64,000 nucleotides of DNA from Sipunculus nudus (taxonomy: Eukaryota; Annelida; Sipuncula; Golfingiida; Sipunculidae), in the NCBI GenBank assembly GCA_026874595.1, contig CM049307.1, positions 73,632,643 through 73,696,642 of the forward strand, read 5' to 3'. A model generated the notes under the pieces. The model saw only the letters and a program-made list of their open reading frames with translations, did not search any database and was not told the DNA's origin. Position numbers and translations under genes: made by a program. Positions 35,113-47,450 of this stretch are shown piece by piece; positions within the stretch are counted from its first letter, which is position 1; the number at the start of each line of letters is the position of its first letter.

Positions 35113-36830
35113 ATACAACCATCTGCGCAGCACTTGTTGTGAACTGTGTGTTGGGTGCTTGTCCTAGCGACTGGACCCCTGGCTATACACATGGAATCAC
35201 ACAGCCTGCGATGTTCATGTATTACATGTCAGCTGGGTAATGTAACACCAGGGTTGGTTTTCTTCCGGAAGAAATGTTTAATTTCCAAAACATTGGAAGA
35301 AATTGGAGGACATGGGGTTTCCTCCACTTTCTCCCAGAAGTATTGGATGAAAGTGGAATTTAGTGGACAGTAAGAATGATAGTGTAATTTACAAAAAAAA
35401 CAAAACAGATATTTGAACTATTTCTTAGAATAAAATAAACAATATGACTTTTAATCAGTGTACAGGAACAATGCTCTGATTAATCTTAATAAAATTTTGT
35501 TAGTTTTATTCTAATAGTATTGCCAAAATTGCAGCTGACTGTTGTATTTCAACTATTTAAGTATGTAGTGTTGCATAGTATGTGTTGACATGTTAATTAA
35601 CAAAAGATTCTTGTTTAAATGTATACTTGTATTCACATGATGGTTAGAGGAAGTTTTCTGTATTTGCAATTAGTTCTTACCAAATTTGCGTCACTCAGCA
35701 ATGCATTCTATATTACGTGTTTTAGGGCAGCCCCGGAAGCCCCCCCAGGAGGTGTGAGTGAGGCCTTTTGTTTTAATTTTGCCGAACTGATTTCAAAAGG
35801 CCGAAGCGTAGTGAATGTCAGCAATGTTACTTTTGTATGATAGAGAATTACAAATTGATATACTACAATTTTTTCATCTTGTATCATAAAAGTCAAGTGC
35901 CCACCACTTGCCAAAACAATTACACAAGCTCACTAGGACAGGCACCCAGCATACAGTGTGGTATGTGCAGAATGTGGTATGTGCAGAATGTGGTATGTGC
36001 TCCGTCTGCTAGATAAATGTGAGGAGGATATGTATATACTACAGAGCCACAACTGGGTCTGCGTCGCACATATGCAGTTACTGCCCCCACACCCCTGCTC
36101 AGGCGGGGTACCCAGATTCCCCTGACTCCTCCTCCTGTGATATCATAAACTCCAGGTATGAGAAAAATCAAATATGAGAATTTCTCAGAAAAATATGATT
36201 AATAGGCCTATATAAGGAAACAACAAGCGGACATGTATGCCCAATTCTTAGCAAGTGCCCTTCTGAAATATACACAATCTGAAAATATAGTAAAATTATA
36301 GAGAACCCCCCCCCCCCCCCCCCCCCCCCCCACTCAACATACAACATACCCCTGACGATAATAGAGGAATTTGCTAATTTTAGCATGTTTATGGGCAAGA
36401 AATACACGTCATTGTGTGTCAGGTGTTCAGTGATGAAAAATCTTAACATAAAACATAAGTTGTGTATTGTTAAACATACAGTCAGATGCAGGTCATCCCA
36501 GTTTTCGTGTTATAAAGAGCACACAGGCGAGTCCTATCCCAAGGGCGCAGCCATCTCAATTAGCCTCCGGTCAGAAATATCATTTTAGTTTGGGGTATTT
36601 TTTTATCATCTTTGTTGGTTGATATTTGTAGTTTTTGTTTGACTTTGTACATAAAACCCTATATTATTTCATATTTAACATGTGACTTGTTCACATGATA
36701 TATACTGTATATGTTACATTTGTATCATGTTTTACTTGTTTCTGGGAGAGTGAAAAGGGGATTTCCAGAAGTTATGGTTTCGTTTGCACTAATTGCACTA
36801 TTCACTTTACCTAACACGATCGGACCCTAT
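35113..36830. other. Repeat-like intergenic DNA with a 26-bp poly-C tract
   Basis: A G/C-rich patch (35725-35830, CCCCGGAAGCCCCCCCAGG) and another at 36060-36150 stand out from AT-rich flanks and look like fragments of dispersed repeats. A run of 26 Cs lies at 36306-36331. A short direct repeat GAATGTGGTATGTGC occurs near 35970-36000. No exon is supported. Confidence 0.4.
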
Positions 36831-36839
36831 TTAGTTTTT

Positions 36840-36937
36840 TAAGAAAAGGAGTGAATATCCGAACGTAGTGAATTCTGACGTCATCATAACGAGTGGAACT
36901 GAAAGCCCTGTGAAGTTGCTGCGTCTGCATTACCAAG
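36840..36937 (+). promoter_or_regulatory. Possible promoter and 5' UTR exon of the DUF5662-like gene
   Basis: A perfect cAMP-response element TGACGTCA lies at 36876-36883. A possible non-coding exon ends at 36937 with donor GTAATT. The next exon with the ATG opens at 38449 after a good acceptor (TTATTTTACAG). A second possible donor (GTAAGT) is at 37127. Transcription start is not visible in the sequence. Confidence 0.35.
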
Positions 36938-37286
36938 GTAATTATCTATCTAGAACTTATATATAAACAAAGTCGTATCGGCATGCATCATTCAATGATC
37001 TGATCACAGGCCTGCAGACCGGTCCACATTGAAGTCACAGTCAGATAGGTGTGATTCGATCGATTAGGTAGCCTATTTAAGTGTGGACTTTGGTCTTTTA
37101 TTTGTAGTGACATATTGAAGTTGAAGGTAAGTTAGATAGTCACGTTCACATGACCTGATCCCACAGCCTGCCATTGTGCGGAGGTCCTAGTCACTGTGTC
37201 AGCTGGTTTACAGACTGGGAACGAGTATAGAAAAAAAGACTAAACATATGAAGAGTGGCATTCATTGCTTTATCAGGGATCATTAA

Positions 37287-37765
37287 AGGGGCCCAATCAC
37301 CTAAAAAGCATGTTGAAATAGCCTCTTCCCTTTAAAATTATTTGGTACCTGCCAAACTATTGCCCTGAAACCGTTTGCTTACTCTGGTAAACGAGTTTTA
37401 ACAACAGTGCACCGGGCGCGATTGCAGGTATAAACATAAACACATAAATAAATGTGGTAAACAACAATGTTGACAAACGTGAAAACATGTTAAGTAAGGT
37501 GGTAGGTTGCATAAATGCGGAGGTAGAAAGGTCAATTGTTGCAAAACGCTTAATCTGCATAGCTCTGTCTTATCTGACTAGCTGCCAGATGCCCTTGTTG
37601 AATTTGTTTTGAATATTTTGGCGGGCCCCCCATATTAAAAACAAGTTGATACAACCAAAACAAGCAGTCTGTGTATGGTGATATCCACATTTTCTGGCCC
37701 ATTTTTTATGAAGGTCAAAGAGATAACATTTAGTTTGTCGAGGTCAGATAGGTGATTTGGCCCCT
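37287..37765 (+). mobile_element. TTAA-flanked MITE, copy 2
   Basis: It starts AGGGGCCCAATCACCT and ends AGGTGATTTGGCCCCT, an 18-bp inverted terminus with two or three mismatches. The flanks are TTAA (left) and TTCA (right). It is the best preserved of four copies and lies just upstream of the exon with the ATG at 38461. Confidence 0.75.
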
Positions 37766-38448
37766 TTCAAGTCTCAGTTGATTGTATTGCTTTGTATTGC
37801 CATTAACCCTGATTCATACTTCCAAATGAACACTGCCATTCAAGTTAATTTTGAAGGCAGTTTTAGAGAGAATAATATAAAAGTTTTCCAGTTGTTTCAG
37901 TGAGCAGGTAGACTGTATGGTACCAGTATTTTGTGAATACACTGATAAAATATAAGAAAATGTGCTTAATTATTTCAGGAGATACTAATTGGTAGCTTAA
38001 AGACCCACCAGTGGTGAACAAACCAGCAATGTTGCATGGGATTAAGATGTCAAACAATATTTTTTTTGCATTCTAAAACTCAATATCAAGACTCACAGTT
38101 AAGTGAAACACTGTATTTTACAGAATTTTATTATTCATGAAATGGTAATGTGCTGGAATATTATAGGTTGTTGCACATGATTAGTGCTTACAAATGTGCC
38201 AGATTATTATTGGCAATTACAACAGGAAGATACCAAGAGCCAAGTTTTATTTTTTTCACTATTTAATCATTAATATAATATTCTAAATTTCAAAAGTATT
38301 TGTGTTTACATAATTGTCTGCTTTTTAAATGTATCAGTCATAAATTATAAAATGTTATCTTTATATTTAACTGTGGTGACCTCAAAAAAAGTATTAAGGA
38401 GAATTTGCACATGACTTTTTAAGAAATTCTTACTCATTTATTTTACAG

Positions 38449-38510
38449 ATCTGACCCAGGATGTCAAGAACTGAGACAGATGCCCAATCAGGAGTTGTGG
38501 GGAGCGTTAG
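38449..38510 (+). CDS. DUF5662-like gene, exon with start codon
   Basis: Twelve leader bases precede ATG at 38461; 50 coding bases give MSRTETDAQSGVVGSV plus two bases. The acceptor TTTTACAG and donor GTAAGT are both strong. Confidence 0.65.
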
Positions 38511-41500
38511 GTAAGTATTTTTTAATTTGAATATCTCAAGTTTATTCCAAGCTAGCACAATCATTTTGCATGAAATGTTTGCATTTCCATTTACCTCAAC
38601 TGAGGAGAAAAGTGATCCCCCCCCCCCCCCACCAGGGGTTCCTGTAGTGTCCAGAGACACCACCAGATGGCAGCATGGATTGGCCCTAGGCATTTGTTTG
38701 GAAACTATTACCAATTTCAATTTACCAGCAAATAATCATACCCTAGCAAAAACTGCTTCTATTATATATATCAAGACAATATTTTCAAGGTTTGATCATA
38801 CTATGATTCCCAGTGTGATTTTACAGACTACAGCTTCTGGTTGAGGGAATGCCTAACTAACACAGCACCTGTCCACCAGAGGGCGTTTCCAGTCAAAACA
38901 AACATCTTCCTGTTAGGCACTGTTGGACGGCTGGGACTATTTGTCTCAACTGTTAAAATTTGTTACATTTCAAGGATATACCTTCTGTTTACATTTCACA
39001 TGCGTATGTGTACAAAATATTACTTATTCTTGGAATACTGCAAAAACAACCTTGTTAATGTAATTTGTCTTGAAACAACTCTGGTCCAGCATTTTTGAAC
39101 GGACTACATAACCCCCTTCACCACATTTATACCTACACCACTGGTATATTTAGAAACCCTGGTGCATTGTGGGTGGCAGACTCTAACTAGCAGAGCTGAA
39201 TTCTTGTGAGTCTGATTGTGCATAGTGTGACTCTGCATGTTAAACACAGGTGCTAGAAAAACTTGACATTTACTCATAGCAAAATCATGTGCTCACATCA
39301 CCATCTGAACGCCCCTTTTTTTTAAAGCATGTTTTTGTGCTCTCAGAGAAATCTTCCCCTCAGATTTTTCATATACTTTCATATACTGTATAGTGGATTC
39401 AGAGGATATGGGAAAAAATTTATTGTTGAATTCATAACATTTGATGATTAATTAATTTAGTGATCTTCAAATGAGATGAGACCAACATGAAAGAAGAAAA
39501 CAATGTATTTTTTAAAATACTCGGCTATATTGAGCCTTCTCTACTGGTTTCAGCTCCTTTGAATGTGAAGGTTATTCTCCTGAATTTAATCTTTAAAATA
39601 ATGAGCATTTATGGCATGTGACATTGAGGCAGACCTGTCAGCATTGAAATGTAAACTTTATTTCCCTGTTGTCTGATGGGTTTATATATCATGATGGGCT
39701 AATGTCATCATCCATGCTGTCTGTCCATAAACTTTAACCTTGTGAGTGGGATATCTCAAAAAGAATTAAACATAAAAACTTCATTCCTCTAGGACTGATA
39801 TATGTATAAAACTTTTAGTAAAGGTCAATACTGTGTGACAATGACCTTATTATCAAAGTCACAGCTATTTTAAGATAAAAAATATTATGAGATTATTTCT
39901 CAGGAACCACTAAGTGGATCTTTAGGAAATCTGGAAATATCATATTGATAAGAAAATACTTACTTTGTTTTACACATCTGTTGTACAAAGTGTGATAACC
40001 TCCAGTATTATCTGCTGGTGGAATAAGTGTTGCTAACATAAAAAGATTGGAAGGAAAGAAGAAAACTGCAGAATGTGTCATTGGTGTAGACTTAAAAAAC
40101 TTTGAAAGCATGTATTGTCTAAAGGTACTGAGTAAGTTTAAACCATGATGAGAAGTCAGCATCTGTTGAGTGGAGCAATCAGATAGTTGAAATCTGGAAG
40201 ATGTTTACAGTTATTATGTGCAAAACAAATCGTTTCAGTCACTGACTTAGTATATCTACATATTCCTTATCCAGTATGTAACAGGGGTGTCATTGTCTCA
40301 GTCTATCTACATATTCCAGTATATTGCAGGGGTGTCACTGACTCAGTCTATTTAAATTTTCCAGTGTACTGCAGGGGTGTCACTGACCCTGTCTCTCTAC
40401 ACTTTCCAGTGTGTTGAAGGGGTGTCACTGACTTAGTCTATCTACATTTTTCAGTGTATAACAGGGGTGTCACTGACTCAGTCTATCTACATATTCCAGT
40501 GTATTTCAAGGATGTCACTGACACAGTGTTTCTACAGTTTCTAGTGTATTGCAGGGGTGTCCCTCACTCAGTCTATCTAAATTTTCAGTGTATTACAGGG
40601 GTGTCACTGACTCAGTCTATCTACATATTCGAGTGTATTTCAGGGATGTCACTGACACAGTGTATCTACATTTTCTAATGTATTGCAGGGGTGTCCCTCA
40701 CTCAGTCTATTTAAATTTTCCAGTGTACTACAGAGGTGTCAATGACCCAGTCTCTCTACGCTTTCCAGTGTGCTGTAGGGGTGTCACTTACTCAGTGTCA
40801 CTGATTCTGTCTATCTAAATTTTCCAGTGTATTACAGGGGTGTCACTGACTCAGTCTATCTACATTTTCCAATATATTACAAGAGTGTCACTGACTCAGT
40901 CTATCTAAATATTCTAATGCATTATAGGGGTGTCACTGACGCAGTCTCTCTACATTTTCTAGTGTTTACCAAGGCTCATGCTGACTCAGTCTGTCTAATG
41001 ACAGGGATGTCATTTGTTAGTATATTGCCAAACTGATCATACAATTATACCTTTGTTACTAGAATAATGTTAGCAGTTCTACATTATACAAGCAAGGCAG
41101 AGCCTGAAGGAAGAACAACAGAAAGCCATTATTATATGATTTATCTTATTTAATTATATCATAAATTAGACAACATAAAGCTTTATCTGTACTCTTTTAT
41201 CTTGTTCTTCACAAAGATTAGAACAGACACAACAATTAGAGATTCAAGCACTCACAGGTTAAAGGAACAGAGGTACACATATATATGGACATTTACAGTG
41301 ACATAAACATGGTCATATGTGTGTCAGTGTGTGACATATTTGTGACATTATTGTTACACATAAGTGACTTTACCCACAGGAAACCCTTCTCTTATTTATG
41401 CCATGGTCACAAACTCTCCATACACATGTTATCTGTATTAAGATGGAATAGACACTTAAGTTGAATAACAGATTATCTCAGTGGAGACATGACACCTGCT

Positions 41501-44500
41501 CATCTTAAGGCTTCTGAATCATTAGCTGTCATATTTGTTATGGCAGATATATGCTTGAAAATATCAAAATAGTACAATGATCTCTATCATGTGCTATGTA
41601 GAATGATAGGTGACAGAATAGGCAAGTTTTTAAACAACTATAATAATATATTTTGGCTCTTTTACATCATATTCTATATATTTCCATGTTGTTATTTATG
41701 TTCTGTCCAAGGTGTATAATTAATTTGTAATTTGTCCTCATGGAAAAGTTGACCTGATAAAAATTCTCCGTTTCTTTATATATTTTTGCAAAATAAGTTT
41801 ATCAGGCAAGTAATAGTCTCTGGTTTCACTGTCTGGTACCAGGTGGCAGCACATCACACCCTCTTGTGTCGTGTCACACTTGTGACACCTTTAACTGTGG
41901 CAGTCTGCAATAACAATTATGGTTATATCATATATAAATATTTTTTTAGACTATTTAGAAGAAGCTATCATTTTTAGAAATGTTAACAGACATAATGACT
42001 TGACAGGGACCTGGTGAACATCAAATAAGCAAAAAATTAATTCAAATTATTGTTCACTATGTAATTTGAAAGATATGATATCACTAGCATTTTTTTCATG
42101 AAATTAATTACATACAGGATCTATAATTATTTACATCAGCAATTTTTTTCCTTCTGACATACCTTCTATGATGCGATATCCTATTCACAAAAGTTTTATT
42201 TTTGCAATAAATTCCCTTTCATGAACACAGTGAATTGGAAACCGTCACAAACAAAAAGGCAACCACAGTTTATCAAGAAAGATCAAATTCATGGTCACTG
42301 GTACAAAAACATTTAAAGCTGACAAAAAAGTTGGTCATCCTCAGGTCAAGGGTCACCTACCACAATGAGCTCCTCCCCCACAATCTCTCGTACCATGGTC
42401 GCGTCTAGAGTTGGGTCTGCCTTGTCTCGGTGCATTTCCACAAGTTTACCATCATCCAATTTTATGGAGCTCTGAAATAGAAACATCATCTTTTAACAAT
42501 GTCACAAGTTACTATATTGTACTAGATATATTCTACACTAAGATTAGTTAGCATATAACATGGCTTTCAGGAATGCGGGTTTTTTTTCAGAAATCAGGAA
42601 TTTGAGTGTGTCTCTGATGGTCGAGGTTTATCTTGGAGAGTTTGTTCTACGACCAAGAGTGTTCCACTCGGAGCACAAACATTTTGCTACACAACCAACA
42701 TATCAAAGGGGGCTATTGTCACTATCAGTGACTATTACCATATATATATATGTACCATTGGTACAAAAAAATTCAATCTTATCTTAAATCTTAAACTTTT
42801 CTGAAGGCTGATGGCCAACAAGGAAGTATTGACTTTCAAATTCTGCCCTTTCTGTCATGTTAATGTGGTTAATTCGTATGGTTTGGGTATTTTTGTACAG
42901 CAAACACTAATATTCATTTAAAGATAGGAATTACACTTGCTTGTTTTTAGTTCATATTCAGTTTATTTTAAGTTCATATTCACACTGAAAATGTTCTGTA
43001 TGATTTTTCTCTATAAAATTTTTTTTATCCATTGAGATTACATTATTGGGTGATCTGTTACTGGTGTAGTAATATTCATCACCTGAAACTCATTACTTTG
43101 TTAATTTATCAAACTCAAGCTAATGTTGTTACATCCGTTCATGAGTTGGTTTTGCAAATCTTTTGTTTTCAAAACAAGTTAAAATATATGGAACCAAAAA
43201 ATGGATATAAACCTAAGAAATTGGGGGGGGGGGGGGAATTTCAAAATAATGACTACCGGTATATGATATTTGAATTTTTTAATCTTTATTTCTCATTGAA
43301 ACCAAGAGCAAATAATTCTATCAAAGATAAATTAATGGTTTCATTCACCGATTCTGTTGGATGGCAGAAGCATTTGTCTACATTAGGTCAAGAAAAAAAA
43401 AAAAACAGCAAGTTCTCCTCTCTTTTGTCGATTTTGTTGAAATAACATTGTATAGTGAGCATTCATTCAGTATTTAAGACAAGACAAACACACTAATTCA
43501 TTATATAATTACAATATAAACCAAGCATGCTGATGTTTCAGTGGATATAATAGCATGTAGTAAACAGAAACCATAATATATATGCCACCTGCACGCTTCA
43601 GCAGGATAATATAGTTCCCCTAATAGTCTGCATATAGACCAAGATTACTGTAACTGTTGGCTGTTTGTGGTATTGCTGTTTGATGCTTTATTTATAAAGG
43701 ATACGTTTCATTTAATTTAGAGGATATTACATGTTTAACTTTCCTGGACAAACACTATAATAACCAACAAAAGCTTCACAGACCAGTTTACTATCAGTGT
43801 GTACCAAGAGCTCACAGAAGTTTCCAGGAAGCTCATCAGCTGCGATGCTAAAATGAATTACATAATGATGCATCATGCTCAGAGGTTTAATTTATTCTCA
43901 CATTAATTGATGGATACTGTGAACCTAATAATGAAAACTTAAAAACCTAAATGCATGTTGATTTCTGTGGTGGCATTCATGGTTGACCATCATGTAGTAA
44001 ACAACGATGAATCATGTGTCAAGTAAAAGAACCAGTCTAAGCTCAGCTGATATTTTAGCCTCTCATGCAGACCATCAGTTAAATTAAATGTCACAATATA
44101 TTAATGAATGAACATACCATGAATAACAAAGTACCTCTGCAGGCCAGCAGGTGCCGGTTAGATTATTATATACTGGCAGATGTCAGTTTAAGGTTTATTG
44201 TTTAGTAATAGGTTTACCAGCAATTGTCCTTGAAGCAAAGAGTCAGGCAACACTAAGAGATTAAATTATACCGACTACCCATAGGACCAAAACATTATGC
44301 ACTGATATGGTGAATTTGTTGTTGAAAAAATACTGGTCAAGACAAAATACATGAAATACAATGGAACCTCTCCTACTGGGCACCCCTGTAAAGTGGGCAG
44401 CTCTATATAGTGGGCAGATTTTTACAGTCCTATTATTTTTCATTTTTATTATTTATATATTGTGGACACCTCTATAAAGCAGCAGTTTGGCCCATTCCCA

Positions 44501-47450
44501 AGGGTGCCCATATTATAGAGGTGCCACTGTATTGTCACCTTTCAGGAAGGATAAAAAAAATGCCCACAAGTTTGAAATAGTGTATATTAACAACACAAAG
44601 ATATATCCATTATATTATTATATTCCAGTATTATAATCCAGTATATATTTTTTTTTGTCAATAAACCTTTATGAATTATCTGAAAGGACCATTGGGAAAG
44701 TAGCAAATAGCAAAGGACTTGATGCTCACTCAACCCCCCCCCCCCCCCCAACCCCCCCCCAAAAAAAAGGGAATGACAGTACTTCAGATCAAATATTTTT
44801 GTGGCTATACTGGTAGTTGAATCCATGTTGGAACAAAACAGCGTGCTTTAAGTTGATTTACATCACAGACGCTTGAATCCTTATTTATAATAAAGTCTCC
44901 ATATCTCCAATGTTCTTAGGGATACTACAATGAAATCGGGTCAAACAATCCAATAATAAAACGGTTATACTGTGTTATCACTTGTAATATGACAAGGTAG
45001 GCAACGAAAGTGGAAGAAACCTTCGTTGACAGGTAAGTGATGTGCAGTGGCATGACCTTACATGACCCATCTGGAATGGCCGCCGTCGAAAGATTTTGGC
45101 TGAGTTGCCTACCTTGTCATCTTTCAAGTGATAACATGGTATTACTGTTTTATTATTGGGTGGTTTGACCTGATTTTTTTTAGTATTTCAAAGAACATTG
45201 GAGATATAAAAACTTTATTATTAATAGGGATTCAAGCGCCTTGAGTTTACATCAAGTTTACACTTCTATAACCAGCAGTGCTGCTGTTGTCATTAATCAG
45301 TAGTGAAATAACATTGTTAATAGTTTTCTATTAAAAATGTTTTTCAATTAAATTTTAGCCTTACAATCAGTTTGTTGATGTTTTTTAAACATGAAAACTA
45401 CAGATGTGTAATGATAATAGTTTCACATATATATCATTGGAGCCTTTGATTTGTTCATCTTTTGCCAATCTTAATTAAGAACTGCTTCAGTTTGTTATTT
45501 AAGTATCAGTAATGCTGTGCATGAATTGACATATATATGTTCAAGGGAAGAATGAGAATAGTGGAAGATCCAGATTCTTCCCTGGAAAAAAAGGAATTCT
45601 TATTCTTCCCTCGACATATACATTCTGCATATTTGTTGATCCTTTTAATTGCATTTGGATCAAAGTGTTGGTCAATCTAGGATGATAACAAGCATCATTA
45701 ATTAAACTAACTAGGATTTCTTAGATATGTATTAACTCACTAATCACTGTGAGAGGTACATCGGTGCTTATTCTCTCCTCATTGTTGTGCTTATTGTTAG
45801 TTTACAAACCCTTTGTTTCTTTGAGGTTCATCCAGTTCACTGAATGCCACCACCTTTATGTGATTTTTATCAGTAAGGTTCTTGTTAAATTCCTACTATA
45901 ACTATAATATCATAATCAGATAATCAGTCCACTAAAATCAATATTTCAATTATTGTACAATTGATTACCCTTATTACATTTGTTTTGCATATTCTACAAT
46001 CATTCTTCAATCATGGCTTAAGTCGTGATAATATAGGTACACTCATGATGCGGTATTCTTCATTGAAATAACCTAAAAAGGTTACAAGAATGCAGGAAAG
46101 ATCAAATTTCAGTGTCATCTGAGGGTCAATTTTCTAATGAAAATTTATACATAAAGCTATGCGATGTAAGGGTATCAGTGCTAGTGTCAGTAAAATGTGC
46201 AATACAAAATTTTTTCAAGAAAAGGCACAGATGTGCAGTTTTTCTCTACATGAATGCATGTTCTTTGGTACTGAATTTGCAAGGCATGTCTGTTTGCCCA
46301 CAAAACTGTATCATCTTGCATTAACACCTAAATAATAGTTACAAAATTTGTCAAAAATATGTCTTGGTACTGCAATGAATGGCAAGGGATCTTAGTGTCA
46401 CTGTGAATTCCATAAGCCACTGTCTGCACAGTCTTTTAAAGTACAGATCTATAAACTGTTGATTTTGATATATTCTTACATAGTTTAAACCATGTATAGG
46501 TATTTTTGGATTAAGGATAGCAGTAAATATCACATAGATGTCACTTTGTTTATAGAATATTTTCAACTGAAGAATCACACGTCTGTCAGCCAAGCTCAGA
46601 AGATCCGATCAAATCTGAAGATTTAACTAAATTAAAGTCACTCACTACACAAGAGCTCAGCTATGGTTTGAAAGAACTGGCCACCAGGTGGAGCCATGGT
46701 GAGATAGCAGAAGCACCAGCACCACCTAGTGAGGAAGGCCAAAGATGTCTTGATTCTATTTCAGAAAACATTGACAAATCAAACCCACCACCATCAAATT
46801 CAAGAATTCTAGAAATTGCCAGTTTATTGCAGAGAATCAGTGTGGCTAAGCATTTTGCTATAACAGCATCACACAGAAAGTTTCTCCATCATATATATAT
46901 GCTTTTCCACCATATTGGTATATTTAACAATGAAGAAGATAGTAAAATAAAGGATTTAATAGCTATACATGATCTTAGTAAGTACACAGCATCAGATGCC
47001 CCAGGATATGGGATCATGTTTGGAAAAGGAACTGGATTTAGAACGCTGAATGCAGCAGAAGAAATAGTATGGCAGGATGCCTTGGAGTCGCACTTGACCG
47101 GAAACCCCCATCATCCTGAATACCATACAGATCCTAAAACAGGAAGCAAACTGAGTATGCCTGACACCTATCTGATGGAGAGCGTTATCGACATGTTGGC
47201 CTGCAGACTTGAGAGGCAGTTGAGGGAAAGTGCTGAGTTACAGCCATCCGCTCTCTTAAGTATTGATGATCACTATTTACAGAGATATTTAGAGGAGGAC
47301 AGACAAAGAGTAAAGCAATTCATTGCTAAGGTTATCAGGTCATTGAGTGCAGCTCTAGCCTCCAGGCAGAAAAATCCAGAAATTGATGTGGTGCTTGCTC
47401 AGTGGGAGCAAGAAACCGGGAAAAAGCTCACGGAAGATGAGAAATCATAA
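38461..47450 (+). CDS. DUF5662/HD-like protein, two coding exons
   Basis: Coding exons 38461-38510 and 46556-47450 join in phase 2 (AG + A gives Arg17) to 314 residues, with GT-AG ends and an 8.0 kb intron. DUF5662 proteins are metal-site, HD-superfamily-like proteins of unknown reaction (family knowledge). Visible core: ASHRKFLHH (about 121-129), IHDLSKY (154-160), W-x2-A-x3-H with NPHHPEYH (200-207), then MPDTYLMESVIDM (218-230). The His/Asp set suits a phosphohydrolase-like metal centre. Residues 1 to about 100 are polar and probably disordered, with a Pro-rich patch (70-75 and 94-96). No signal peptide or membrane span is visible. The intron encloses the last two exons of an antisense FABP-like gene. 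Assignment rests on motif order; an enzymatic role is inference. Confidence 0.72.
38618..38631. repeat. Poly-C tract
   Basis: A run of about 14 Cs just inside the intron of the DUF5662-like gene, followed by ACCAGGGG. Confidence 0.7.
38660..38674 (+). promoter_or_regulatory. CTCF-like motif
   Basis: CCACCAGATGGCAGC fits the CTCF core with one substitution. A second match, CCACCAGAGGGCG, follows at 38873-38885 on the same strand. Confidence 0.35.
38873..38885 (+). promoter_or_regulatory. CTCF-like motif
   Basis: CCACCAGAGGGCG is a close match to the CTCF core, in the same orientation as the site at 38660. Confidence 0.4.
39668..39960 (+). repeat. Dispersed repeat, second copy
   Basis: A shorter relative of 30757-31410: ATGATGGGCTAATGTCATCA, CTGTCTGTCC, CTTGTGAGTGGGATATCTCA and CAGGAACCACTAAGTGGATC appear in the same order. 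Confidence 0.5.
40235..41005 (+). repeat. 45-bp minisatellite, about 16 copies
   Basis: The unit GGGGTGTCACTGACTCAGTC followed by TATCTACATTTTCCAGTGTATTGCA repeats head to tail with moderate divergence. Most units are 45 bp, a multiple of three, so several frames stay open and read as repeated GVTDSVYLHFPVYCR-like peptides. It lies in the intron of the DUF5662-like gene and in no supported exon. Confidence 0.85.
41854..41904 (-). CDS. FABP-like exon 4 (last)
   Basis: It encodes TATVKGVTSVTRHKRV and a TGA stop (17 codons). The acceptor is GTTATTGCAG. The length and GVTS-x-TR spacing match the final FABP exon. A CTCF-like word (ACCAGGTGGCAGC) begins just past the stop. Confidence 0.78.
   Translation of the reverse strand, partial: TATVKGVTSVTRHKRV

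Noticed and set aside
40235-41005. CRISPR-like array
   Set aside because: Units are head to tail without unique spacers; it is a minisatellite in a eukaryotic intron.
40187-41036. Several plus-strand open frames with GVTDSVYLHFPV-like repeats
   Set aside because: They are translations of the 45-bp minisatellite, shared across frames, with no start context, splice sites or domain.
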